A DNA stretch of 64,000 nt. Source: Nageia nagi (lineage: Eukaryota > Pinophyta). The notes beneath the pieces were generated by a model. It worked only from the letters and a program-made list of their open reading frames with translations, was not told the origin of the DNA and made no database searches. Every line of letters begins with the position of its first letter. Positions within the stretch are counted from its first letter, which is position 1. The stretch is taken from assembly GCA_050084985.1 (NCBI GenBank), contig JBITNC010000001.1:214148001-214212000 (forward strand), read 5' to 3'. A program made the position numbers and the translations under genes. This document shows positions 1 through 10,409 of this stretch, one piece after another.

Positions 1-850
1 CTCTAAAGCATTAATACATTTTTCATCCAAAAGTAACAATTGATCTAAGCGAGTCTATCTTGCTTTCTCATCAGAATTTTTCTCACTTAGATTTACTCTA
101 AGGGATGGTATCTCAAGTTCTATGGGTAGGATGGCTTCTATTTTGTATACTAAAGAGAATGGTGTTGCCCCAATAGGAGTGCATACACTGGTACGATAAG
201 CCCATAAGGCTTTTGGTATTTGTATGTGCCAATCTCTATGAGAATCACTTACTATTTTTGCTAAGATGTTCCGAATAGTTTTATTATTAGCCTCTACCTG
301 TCCATTGCCTTGTGGATAATATGGAGTGGAAAAACTTTGTTTAATTTTATACTTGTCACATATTTGTTTTACATCCTTATTTTTAAAATTCTTTCCATTA
401 TCCATAATTAATTGGTTCGGTATACCGAATCTACATATAATATAATTTTCTATAAATTTAGCAATTCATGAACCAGTGGTGGAAGTCATAGGAATAGCCT
501 CTACCCATTTAGTAAAATATTTAGTTGCTGTGATGATGAACTTGTGTCTACCAGAAGATATAGGTGTAATTTGTCCTATTAAATCTAATGCCCATTTAGA
601 GAATGGCCAAAGTGATTGTATAGGATGTAGTTCTTAAGATGCTTGTGAAAATAAATGAGCGTATTATTGACATTTAAAACATTTTTTAACATATTCACAA
701 CAATATTTTTCCATAGTTGGCCAATAATACCCCATTCGTATTAATCATTTTATAATTGCAACACCATTAAAATGTCCTCCACATGTCCCATCATGGGTGG
801 AGGATATAGCTTTTTGAATATCATTCCATTCAATACATCTGATTAAAATA
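1..850 (-). pseudogene. pol: T1 integrase (zinc-binding and catalytic core), partial
   Basis: Integrase joins element cDNA to host DNA. The HHCC zinc-binding part shows two His (codons at 793-795 and 772-774) followed by the C-x2-C pair near 665-680. The catalytic triad is visible: Asp in WALDLIG near 575, Asp in MDNG (400-402) and Glu in GQVEA (292-294). The conserved LWAYRT block follows at about 190-205, then a LELEIPSL-type tail. The frame is the same as the second RNase H upstream. Stops in frame (for example after the zinc finger near 655-665 and in the S-stop-A segment near 460) break it. The C-terminal end runs off the left edge. Confidence 0.88.
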
Positions 851-1560
851 CTATTGAAATTTCATCAATGCAAGATATCCCCTATCAAACAATATTTAGT
901 TACTTTGATTTTAAAAGCTCATCATGATGATTTATTAAGGTTTGCAGGAAGAGTTCCAAATTTTAAAAAATCTATCAATTCTCTATACCAATCATCTTTA
1001 TCAATTACATCAATATTCAATACACTTTTTTCTTCATCATCCTGTTGTAATGATGATTGAGACAATTGAATTATTTCAACTTGAATTGAAGATTTTTTAG
1101 GATCTTCTGGGATAAGAGATCCAATAGAAGCCATAGCATCTGCAAATCTATTAGATGATCTTGGTGCCACTTCTATACTAAATTGGTCAAAAGATTTTAA
1201 TAATTTCTCAACTAACACTTTATACTTTTGAAGTAAAGGTTCTTTACATTGATAGATTCCTTTCACTTGATTTATGATGAGTAAAGAATCTCCAATAATC
1301 TTAATTCTTTTAATTTTTAATTTAACAGCAATTTTTAATGCTAATATCAAAGCTTTGTATTCTACATTATTATTAGTACAAGGAAATTTTAATTTAAATG
1401 AATATGGTATAGGGATCCCTTATGGGGTTATAAATACAACACCTGCTCCACCAACTTGTTCACATCGAGAACCGTCAAAGTGTATTGTCATATCTCAATC
1501 ATCTTCAGGTTCTACAGGTATTTCAATTTCATCTAATTGGAACACCCCATCATTAGGTAA
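851..1560 (-). pseudogene. pol: T1 second RNase H domain (archaeal-like aRH)
   Basis: This is an RNase H fold separate from the one attached to RT. All four catalytic acids can be read: Asp in HFDGS (about 1475-1490), Glu in NNVEYKAL (about 1350-1370), Asp in IGDSLL (about 1285-1300) and Asp in NRFADAM (about 1133-1153). The VAPRSSN segment before the last Asp is typical of the family. In Tat elements this extra domain lies between RT-RNase H and integrase, as here. A stop interrupts the N-terminal part near 1493 and two stops follow the domain near 920. The role of the extra RNase H is presumed to be removal of RNA during reverse transcription. Confidence 0.88.
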
Positions 1561-1584
1561 TTCAATGACAAGGGGTTTATTATC

Positions 1585-2870
1585 TTACAATGGAGCATCA
1601 GTGAGATAGTCAGCAATTACTTGTCCTTTTATTAACTTTTTTCCAATAAAATGTAAATCAAATTCAGTTAAGTGCATTATCCACTTTGCAATTCTTGAAT
1701 TTTGATATGTTTTATTCATCATATATTTCAATAGATCCACTTTAGAGATGACATATGTTGTATGATTTAGCATATAATGTTGAAGTTTTTTAGTAGCAAA
1801 AATGATAGCAAGACATAAATTTTTCAAATATATATACTTAATTTTGTAGCTCACTAGGGTTCTACTTAGATAATATATAGCTTGTTCTTTATTGTGTTCA
1901 TTTTTTGAGCAAGCATCATTCCTAAAGCATTTTTAGTAGTAGAGATATATAACAAAAAGGGTATATCTTTTCTTGGTGGACTTAAGATAGGAGGAGATAA
2001 TAAATATCTTTTAATTTTGTCGAATGCCTCTTATTGCTCTTTACCCCAATGATATTCGACTCCCTTTTTTAATAATTTTGTAAAGGGTTTACATTTTATT
2101 AGAAAGTTGAGCTATAAACCTTCTAATGGCTTGTAACTTGCCCTATAAACTTTGTAATTGTTTTAGATTTGTAGGAGGTGGCATGTCTACTACTGCCTTC
2201 ACTTTACTAGGATCTATTTCAATTCCTCGTCGAGACACAATAAATCCTAATAATTTTCCTGAAGTTACATTGAAAACACATTTTTTTGGATTTAATCTTA
2301 CTTTATGTTCTAATAATCTATCTAAGACTTTAATTAGGTCTTTTCCATGATCTACTTGATATTTAGATCTAACCAACAAATCATTGACATAATCTTCTAC
2401 TATGTTGTGCATATAGTCATGGAATATATAAGTCGTAGCCCTTTGATAAGTTGCCCTGACATTTTTTAATCCAAAAGGCATAACTTTATAACAAAAGGTA
2501 CCCCAAGTAGTTATAAAAGCCATTTTATGTTGATCTTCAGTAGCTATTTTTATTTAATTATAACCAGAAAACCCATCCATTAATGATAACATATCATGTC
2601 CTACTATTGAGTCTACCAAACTATCAATGCTTGGTAGAGGGAAATCATCTTTAGGATAAGCTTTGTTAAGATCACAAAAATCTGTGCATATTCTTATTTT
2701 TCCACTTGGTATTTTCATAGGTACCATATTAGATATCCAATCTAAATAATCTATAGGTTATATAAATTTAGCTTTTAATAATTTTTAAAGTTCTTCTTTT
2801 ACCATTAATGCTATAGTAGGATGCATTTTACATAATTTTTGTTTAATAGGTTTAGCATCCGACTTTAATG
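1585..2870 (-). pseudogene. pol: T1 reverse transcriptase and RT-linked RNase H
   Basis: The RT palm is clear: a KIRICTDF block near 2690, the MPFGLKNV block at about 2455-2480, the active site at 2380-2391 and the LGFIVSRRGIEIDPSK thumb block near 2210-2250. The active site reads YVND: the first Asp of the YVDD box is now Asn (codon AAT at 2383-2385), so the polymerase would be dead even without the stops. Two compensating frameshifts lie near 2095 and 1900, between the RT thumb and the RNase H part. The linked RNase H ends with an IADYLTDAPL tail, a recognisable Tat sequence, at 1585. Confidence 0.9.
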
Positions 2871-4740
2871 CTAAATTGTGAACTACTAATTTAGGATCTA
2901 TTCCAGGCATGTTTGCATATGACCATGTGAATACCTTTTCTCATTCTTTTAATAAGGTTATAATTTCTTCTTGTTCATTTTCCATGAGGTTTTCTCCTAA
3001 TTGAATAATTTTAGGATTTTGAGGATCATTACTAATATTTATTTCTAATACTTTTTTAGTAAGCATATGTGACCCTTCTTCTAATTGATTTGGTACTGGT
3101 ATCCAGCCATTATCGTTAACACTATATTCTTCATCATATTCTTGAGTATGTTCATTCATGCATACTTGATTTTCATAGGAACCAAGTATGTGATCTACAT
3201 TTTTGAATTCATATACCGAAGGATTAGATGATATAAGAGAGAAATCAGCAATTACTTCATCTATAGAAGTATTGGCTATTATTTTAATTAAATTTTGATT
3301 TTCGTTAACTTCATCTATTTGTTCATTATTTTGATCTTCAATGTCATTCTCTTTTATTGTAACCATATTTATCGATGGTATATCTGAATATAGACTGATT
3401 AATGATTTGACATTTTTATTTATTTTTTCTTGTATATCACTTGGTAAGCATGAATGATTCTAGGGTGGCTCAATATTATTAATAAAGAGCATTTTAACAC
3501 CTTCTAAGACATCCATTTCACTTAATTGTTCTTCTCTTATATCAATAATTTCTTGTATTATGGATTCTTTTTCTAAAATTTCTTCATTATGATCCAAATT
3601 CTCATCTCCTGAATTTTTTAATTTAGCAAGATTTTTATATTTATTTTGATAACCTAATCCACTTTTATCAGTAGGATCTTGATATTGTAATTCAATTATT
3701 TCTCACGGACCCTATTCATATCAACCCAATCCTCATCCTTGCCAATTACATTTGTTAAAATAGTTTAAGACAAATGTTCTTGAACATGGAGATAAATATT
3801 TCATATCATTATTGAAATTTCCTTCATATGTTTGATTGGGTATTGTTGACATAGGATCTACTATCCCCACATAGATAAATATCATCTGATTAGGTACTTC
3901 TCCTAAAGGTACTATTTGTCCAATTACACTAGGTGATTCAGATACTTTACCCACTTATTATGATGAAGGTATATTAAATACCACATCATCTATGTCATAT
4001 TCTCCCATCCCTAAATCCATTAATTTAATTTTTATTGGATATACATTGGATGAGTCATTATTAGATGTAGTATTTACTTGTTTTGATGAAGAAGCTCCAT
4101 ATTTTTCATCTAAAGTTTTAGCAACCTTTTTCCAAGTATCTTTATCTTGTATAGCTATATCACCTTTTCCTTTTATGATTTCAAATTGATTCACATTTTT
4201 GTTCATTAATATGGTTGATAAATTAGGAGATGGTAAATTCACTTTATTTGGATCAAAAATTAAATTACAATGTGAATAAGGATCTAGATCTTTAAACACA
4301 CAATGAACTTTATATTTGTAGATGTATTTTAAACATCCATGATAAGTTGATGGAACACATTGCATTTCTCTAATCCATGGATGTCCTAAAAGAACATTGT
4401 ATTGTATAATATTTCCTTCAATTATATGTAATAAAGTTTGAATGGTTTTAGCCCCTATTGTAATCGGAAGCACTATTGATCCTAAAGTTGAACACACTAC
4501 ATCATTAAATGCCCTAATTTGTAAAGAAGGGGCTAAGATAAGTGAATCTGATAAATTCAAATTTTTTTACACAACATCTGAAATTATATTTATAGCTGAA
4601 CCTTCATCTATCAGAATTATTTTAAATAATTTCCCATCTACTTTACCTATTATATGTAAAAGTGGATCAAGTCCGCTTGGTCCATCGTTATTTAATTTTT
4701 CTTATTCGTAGAAGGTGATGCTAGGTTGTTGAGATATCCC
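2871..4740 (-). pseudogene. pol: T1 aspartic protease and protease-RT linker
   Basis: The protease part runs from about 4740 to 4230. The active-site Asp-Glu-Gly lies at 4600-4608 (context LIDEGSAINI), where Tat proteases usually have D-G/E-G, and the second-lobe block YNVLLGHPWI lies near 4375-4410. Downstream, an acidic and poorly conserved linker (about 3960-2900) leads to RT. In-frame stops cluster near 3690-3735, where the reading can be followed through several Arg- or Gln-like codons now TGA or TAG. The frame is unchanged from gag to RT, which suits a single gag-pol reading frame in the ancestor. Confidence 0.82.
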
Positions 4741-5734
4741 CAAACTTTCAACTATTGAAATAAAATTATCGGGGTTACTAATATCCACTTGAATTTCTTG
4801 TAGAATTTGATTCATAGCTTCCCTATAACTCTCAAACTATTGTAATAATTCAAATAAGGTCATCTTAACTAGAGAGATTTTTAATTGTGGTTAAAGAGCA
4901 CCTTTTATCAAAACTTTAGGTTGTTGTGGAGGAGCTATAGGTTGTATATTAATTGGGTTTGCTATCGATTGATTTTTTCATGTATTATCCTATTTATTCT
5001 GATATTGTTGTGCTCTTGTGGCTATACCAATCATATGTATTGAATCATCTATAGTCCCTATAAATGGTATATCCTTATTATCCCATGTATAGTTCATTTG
5101 GTTTCGGATGGTTGCCACATTGTTAGCCTGATGTGAAGGTAAGGGGTTTTGATATATCCCTAAATTTTGATTCGAAGGCACAATAGGATTATCCACATCT
5201 ATTTTTCGACTATCTATCAAGTCTTGAATTTTATGTTGTAAAGTTCGACATCTATTTGTATTATGTCCTTTTTGCCTATGATAAGAACAAAATTCATTTT
5301 CCTTATACCATTTGCTTCCCTTAGCATTAGGATTTTTAGGTTTTATATCATGTAATGTAATCATACCATTATCACATAATTTTTTTAAGTATTTTAGCTA
5401 ATGGTTCTACTAATGGGGTAAAATTTCTTTTAGGCTTAGGTTTAACATTTTCTTCAATTTTTGAAGCTTGACTAAAATCTTCTGTCATAGCTATTTGATT
5501 GTTTTGTGGTTGTTTGGTACTATTTTCATATTGATTACCCTTTTTGTATTCTTTTTTCTTGAGTTTTAGTTCTCCATCTTGAATTTTAACTCTTTTTATA
5601 ACTACTTCCTGAGCAATAGCTTCTTTAAAAGTTTTATGTTGTTGAATTTAGAGAACATTGGCTATTGGTCTTAAATAACTTTGACTAAATAATTTAACCA
5701 ATTCCTCTTGTGGTGTTGTTATAAGGCATACTAG
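4741..5734 (-). pseudogene. gag: T1 gag C-terminal part with variant zinc knuckle
   Basis: The nucleocapsid-like part contains a zinc-knuckle motif at 5248-5289 of the form C-x2-H-x4-H-x4-C; the second Cys of the usual CCHC motif is His. It is followed by LQHKIQDLIDSRKI, a spacing and composition common in Tat gag. A Lys-rich stretch (about 5540-5610) precedes it and may bind RNA. A frameshift near 5735 separates this segment from the capsid-like part. Stops at about 4980-4990, 4890 and 4840 break the stretch leading to the protease. The same modified knuckle occurs in T2 and T3. Confidence 0.82.
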
Positions 5735-6330
5735 TGAGTATAGCCTGCCATCTTGAGATGTAATCTTGTATAGTTTCATTAGGAAATTGTTGTAATCTTG
5801 TAAGATTAGTAATTGAAGATCTTTCTTTAATATTGATTCTAAAATGTTTAAGAAATTGATTAGCCAATTGTTTGAATGTATATAAACTATGCATAGGTAA
5901 ACTATTATACCAATCTAAAACTTGACTTGCGAGTGTCATAGGAAATATACGTAACATTAATGAGTCATCATTGGCTATCTGATAACTAGAAAATGTAAAT
6001 TTTCTCAAATATTCTTTGGGGTCTTCTCTTCCTTTAAATGATTCTATTTTAGGAAATTCAAACCTATATGGTAGTTTCTTTTTTAGAACACTTAGGTGAA
6101 TAGGTTCATTACAAATGTTCTTATAATTTAACTTTTGAAGTCCTTGAACATTCATTTCTTGATTTATAAAATCCTTCATAAAGTATTCTAATTCTTTATC
6201 GATTCTATGACCTTGAGTATGTCTATGATATCTTCGAGTATTCGGGTCCTTTTCTGAAATTGATCTTGAAGCGTAAGACTCATAGTCAGAAGGAAACTTT
6301 GATAGTGGTGGAGGCAATATTTTAAGAGGT
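5735..6330 (-). pseudogene. gag: T1 gag capsid-like domain
   Basis: This matches the plant retrotransposon gag domain: a FPKIESFKG..DPKEYL start (about 5995-6050), LASQVLDWYNSLP (about 5905-5945) and FKQLANQFLKHF (about 5840-5880), then TNLTRLQQFPNETIQDYISRW (about 5750-5815). It would form the virus-like particle shell. The stretch is open for about 200 codons and ends through a one-base shift near 5735, after which the reading continues in the next frame. Confidence 0.88.
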
Positions 6331-7670
6331 GAATGTCATCATGGAATAGGTATTCTAGAAGGTCTTTGGGATATATCTTTTCCATATAGATCTTTTCCTT
6401 TGTAATCAGGTTATCTTATTTGATTTTGGGTTTGTTCAACCCAAATTTTAAAGGAATCTTACTTTTGTTTATCATATAATTTTTGTAGTTCTAGTTCTTT
6501 ATCCATCTCCTTTTGTAATAAAATGACTGGCTCTCTATCCATCGCTTCTTATTTATCTAAGTAAGGATCTTGATATCTTTGTATTTGACTTCCTTTAGGA
6601 GTTTCTAATTTCAAATTCTTTATTTTTTGATATTCATCCCACTATCTTTGTTTTTGTTTCTCCATACGTAGATATTGTTCCCTTTTTATTTTTTCATTCT
6701 CTAATTCTTTAAGTTGTAATTCCTATAAATGAAGTTGAATCTCATGTTCTTTATGAAGTCTTTTCTTTTCTTGTTCTAGGAACTCATTTCTTTCTTTGTT
6801 TGCTTGTTCTTGTTCTATGAATTTCCTTTTATCTCTAAGAAGTTTATCTTCTATTTCTTTTAATTTATTCTCTTATTCTTGAATTTTAATGAATTCATCA
6901 ACTTCCTTTAGAAGATATTGCATCTCTACGGCCTTTTTAATATCATCAACATATATTTCTATGAATTTTTGACCAGCTTTTGTTTTACATAATCATCATT
7001 CTTCTAGTTCTTCATAAGAAGGTATCTCTTCTATTTTAAACTTAGATGTCCTTCTATGTAATCCTCCCTTTGAAAAATAAGATTTCTCCATTTGCTTCAT
7101 TGAAGGAGCTCTTTGAGATAAATTACTCATAGGTATTGATACTTCATTTTTTCCTAATTCAAGAGATCTTTGAGAAAAAGAAGTTCCCTCTTGATGGATT
7201 AAGGAACTAACTTTTCGACCATCTGATAATAGACAAATGACTCTTTCATATTTAACTTTATATGGCTCAGTCTTTGGTACCGCTATGGTTTTAGCCCAAG
7301 ATTTATCCTCATCTATTTCTAAGTTATCATGCCTATGATTTAGTTTTTCAACATCTCCTAGTAAACTAGAAGATGTCCTAGGAATATTCCTATAATTAGC
7401 TAGGCAACGATGAATTTTAATTAATTCTTCATCTAACACCTGCATTCTAGCCTTGGTAGTAAGATCTTCTATACTTTGTTTTTGCAATCTAGATTGATCA
7501 TAACCCCAATCCTTACTTTCATAACGAACTACCCGTGGATCTGATTCATCTAGAGGAGGTGGCCTCCTAACCAGATATTCTATCAGATCCATATTGTCTA
7601 AATCTACTTCATGTATTTCAAATGGGTGTTCTCACATTTTCTTAGCGGTCATACTTCTAGTTTGAACCAT
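6331..7670 (-). pseudogene. gag: T1 gag N-terminal extension with coiled coil
   Basis: I place the start at the ATG at 7668-7670, giving MVQTRSMTAKK, a common start of plant gypsy gag. A TGA at 7632-7634 interrupts it, and a long open part follows from 7592 (MDLIEYLVRR) to 6996. From about 6960 to 6420 the reading is very rich in Glu, Lys, Gln and Leu with heptad-like spacing (segments such as ENKLKEIEDKL), broken by a few TAA codons. This predicts a long coiled coil ahead of the capsid domain. No catalytic motif is visible; the role in particle assembly is inference. It is far longer than in ordinary gypsy gag. Confidence 0.72.
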
Positions 7671-8388
7671 TTTTTAGATATTATAAACAAACATCATAAA
7701 AAAGAAACTCTATTTTTATCTTTTATATTATGTTTTTGAGAAAACAATTTAATGCACAAACAGCCTATATGCAAACTTAGTTTTAATGATGTGATTATCT
7801 TTTTTAACTTTTTCACATATTTTTAATGTCTAAGTTAAATGAACGATATGAGTTGTTCATTTTTAATCTTTTTAATTTTCCTAGTTTATTTTGACTAGTC
7901 AAGTGTTGAACAAGGTAGGTTGGGTAATTCTAAGTAATGTTTATAAGTTTCTATGGCTTTTGGCTTAGTTCTAGATGAGTCTCTTTTTGACTCCTACCTA
8001 AAGGAAAGTTACCTTGGTCATCACCTCCAAGTGTAACTAGCTCTATGGCTTCAAGTGTGTTATATCGGTGGGTACAAAAAAGTAAAAATTAATGGTTGGT
8101 AGTGACATCCAACTCATTAATGTTCAATTATTCCTTTAAGACCTTATGAATGCATTTAAAATTGTAAAGTACATTTATGCATACTACCCTCCCAAACATT
8201 CATGTCCATTTACTTATCTTATCTTAATATGATGCAATCAAAAGTTTATTTTAAGTGAATCTTGACCTTAATAGACCCCGTTGTTCTTTTTAATTATAAT
8301 GTGATTCATTATCCAACCTCTTAATGATGTTCATTAACTCCTTCCAACTATGGAAGTTTTATATGTGATAAATTCCTTCTTCTTACTA

Positions 8389-8876
8389 GTCACATATCTC
8401 TTCGACCTCCAATGGAGTGGTAAGAGTAGACTTAGTAAAAAGCCATTAAGTGTAGATAAATTAATTAAGTGAGGTTCAATTACTCCTCCAAGAGTCACAT
8501 ATCCCTTCGACCTCCAATGGAGTGGTAAGGGCAGACATCTTTAAGAGTGTTAATGTGAGGTATATTTCCAAATAAAATGTGAATAAATTTTACCTCTTTC
8601 ACTTAACTTATTTCTAATCACTTAGGATCGCTTGAAGTGCAAAAGTGAGAGCATACTTTGTTAAGTGAAAGTACTTAGTGTATTTGAATCCCTCCAATTC
8701 ATTAACCTTTTAATATGATTTACACTACCCAAAACTCGATTTATTTTCCTTAAGTTCATTCCTTTTAATATGTGATTCATTTACCCCTTCCAATTGTGGA
8801 AGTATTATGTGTAGTAAATTACCTCCTCTTACTAGTCACATATCCCTTCGACCTCCAATGGAGTGGTAAGGGAAAA
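8389..8876. repeat. Three direct repeats in the T1 leader
   Basis: A block of about 40 bp beginning TCACATATC and containing TTCGACCTCCAATGGAGTGG occurs at 8389-8430, 8495-8535 and 8836-8876. The spacing between first and third copies (447 bp) reflects a larger duplication, because flanking sequence (TTCTTACTAG on the left, a GTAAG..CATTA block on the right) repeats too. The core CTCCAATGGAG is a short inverted repeat that could fold in RNA. Confidence 0.85.
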
Positions 8877-9257
8877 CTTGGTAAGAGGTCATTATGTGTA
8901 AGTAAATTAACTAAATTAATGATAGTTTGAATGTGAAAGAAAAGAAAAATTAATTACTCCTTCTTATCTGGTCTATTCTGGTCACCTTAGATCACATGAA
9001 GCGCAAAGGGAGAGCATAAGTAGGCAAGATAAAAAGTATTAATGTGTATGTACCCTCACCCAAAACATGAAAATAAATACATAACATTATATATAAAATA
9101 AATTAATAAAAAATATGCATTTAATCTTTTCTACCCATTCTTATATGCATTCTAGGCAAAGGAATCACATTCGAAAGTATTCTTCCATTTTAACAACATA
9201 TTATATATTTTATCTTATTTTTTTAGAAATAGCAAAAAGAGACAAAATGACCTGGAG

Positions 9258-9412
9258 TATGAGTCACTAGCATTTAGATAGAGGTTGCTGGCATTTATTC
9301 TGAGTCATTGGTGTTTGATTCCAATCACTAGCATTTAGTTTGGATTACTTTGTAAATCATTGGCATTCCTTTTGAGTCACCAGCATCCAATTATAGTCGC
9401 TGGCATTTCTGC
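9258..9412. repeat. Degenerate TCACTRGCATT minisatellite in T1 leader
   Basis: The core TCACTAGCATT or TCATTGGCATT recurs about every 25-30 bp, roughly seven times. Related copies sit in the T1 LTR (about 10135-10210), T2 leader (17725-17797), both halves of the T2 LTR (18130-18205 and 26970-27050). The units are too degenerate for a simple slippage tract. Confidence 0.75.
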
Positions 9413-9540
9413 AATAGATTTCCTAAAACACACAGAATGTAAAATTTGAAGTTAGTATATGGAGAAATTCAAATAAACCAAATAACAAAAAGGTAAAATC
9501 ATTATAAACAAAAAAAAACCTCTCTATCAATAACGGAAGG

Positions 9541-9558
9541 GCCCTCCTTCTAGCACCA
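9541..9558 (-). promoter_or_regulatory. Candidate T1 primer-binding site
   Basis: On the minus strand the sequence starts TGGTGCTAGAAGG, three bases after the LTR end. A TGG start next to an LTR is the expected form of a site pairing with the CCA end of a tRNA. I cannot match the rest to a known tRNA with confidence; mutation may have blurred it. T2 has a shortened version at the same place. Confidence 0.55.
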
Positions 9559-9561
9559 GAA

Positions 9562-10409
9562 TGTTGCAGTGAAAATAAAGCTGAAATGTAGAATAACATG
9601 AAATACAAATTATTCTTAACTCTTTACTGAACCTCAAATTATGTAAAATAGATAGAAATGTTGTAATTGTAAATTAATATTGATTTTTAGCTCAAACTAC
9701 AATTTTCCCTTGGAAGGGACTTTTACAAATGCCATTTGCCAAAATAAGAGTATTAGATCTCCATTATATTTGGTTTGCTTGCTTCTCTCCTTGATATGAA
9801 CAACCTGTAAATCCTACACACATGCAAAAGACAACAACATAAAAGCATCTATGTATGACATGTATTGAATTGAAACTAGCATAAAACAATAAAAGGTGTG
9901 AGCTCACAAGATTTTGGCAGCATTACCCTACTTCAAAAATGGGTCAAGATTCTCTCTCAATTGCTTTGTATTAGCTCGTATTTATAGATTTTGGGTGAGA
10001 TGTTCCAAGGCTAGTAAGAGGAACTAAAAAGCCATTGTAGGTCATAACTGACCCCCTCTATCCACATCATCTTGGAAAGCTAAAACATTTCAACTTTCTC
10101 TTGCTATTTTGGTTTCTTGTTCGACTGTTATAGAGTCACTGATGATTGCTATACAAACATTGGTGATCGCCTTAAAATGCCAAGGACTATCTTGGGTCAC
10201 TAGCAACTAGTTTTTAATTTTGTAAAAATATTAAAATAACCGTTAAATAGCCAATCTTTCCTAAAAAGAGTCATGTGAACACCTGTTTTGCATGTACTCG
10301 ATGGGAGCTATCCAATAATAGAGTTTTTAAACCTATTTAATATTATCATGAAGAGTTATGATTGTTTTAATGTTTACTAATTAAAAAGGGACATTTTTAG
10401 GTGTAAACA
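9562..10409 (-). repeat. T1 5' LTR (848 bp)
   Basis: On the plus strand the LTR begins TGTTGC and ends TAAACA, giving the usual TG..CA with a four-base inverted end (TGTT/AACA). The left end sits three bases from the primer-site candidate. The right end abuts sequence matching the RNase H region of T1 itself (compare 10410-10500 with 1671-1760), which shows that it lies inside a related element. Alignable landmarks, such as the CCTTGGAAGGGACTTTTA block, are shared with the T2 LTR. Confidence 0.85.
9979..9987 (-). promoter_or_regulatory. TATA box in T1 LTR
   Basis: The minus strand reads CTATAAATA, a good plant TATA box, inside the LTR and in the direction of gag transcription. The same motif lies at corresponding places in the other LTRs of this cluster. 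Confidence 0.6.

Larger units (their letters stand above)
7671..9540 (-). other. T1 untranslated leader between primer site and gag
   Basis: About 1.9 kb without coding potential lies between the primer-binding site and the gag start. Its right part carries the TCACTAGCATT-type minisatellite (9258-9412), and its middle part carries direct repeats of a CTCCAATGGAG-containing module. The same landmarks, in the same order, occur in the T2 leader (for example the CTAGTCAAGTGTT block at 7894 and at 16497), so this is a conserved element part and not random DNA. Confidence 0.75.
1..10409 (-). mobile_element. T1: Tat-lineage Ty3/gypsy element, 3' end off window
   Basis: Read on the minus strand, the order is 5' LTR (9562-10409), candidate primer site, about 1.9 kb of leader, gag, protease, RT-RNase H, a second RNase H and integrase. 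The second RNase H between RT-RNase H and integrase is the established hallmark of the Tat lineage (Ogre, Retand and relatives). From about 5735 to 55 nearly all coding blocks lie in one frame, broken mainly by single stop codons, so this element is much less decayed than T2. The right end abuts RNase H sequence of T2, which suggests that T1 inserted into T2. The 3' LTR and left target duplication lie outside the window. Confidence 0.9.

Noticed and set aside
1274-1609. 111-codon plus-strand ORF opposite T1 RNase H
   Set aside because: Antisense shadow of the second RNase H, which has clear catalytic motifs on minus.
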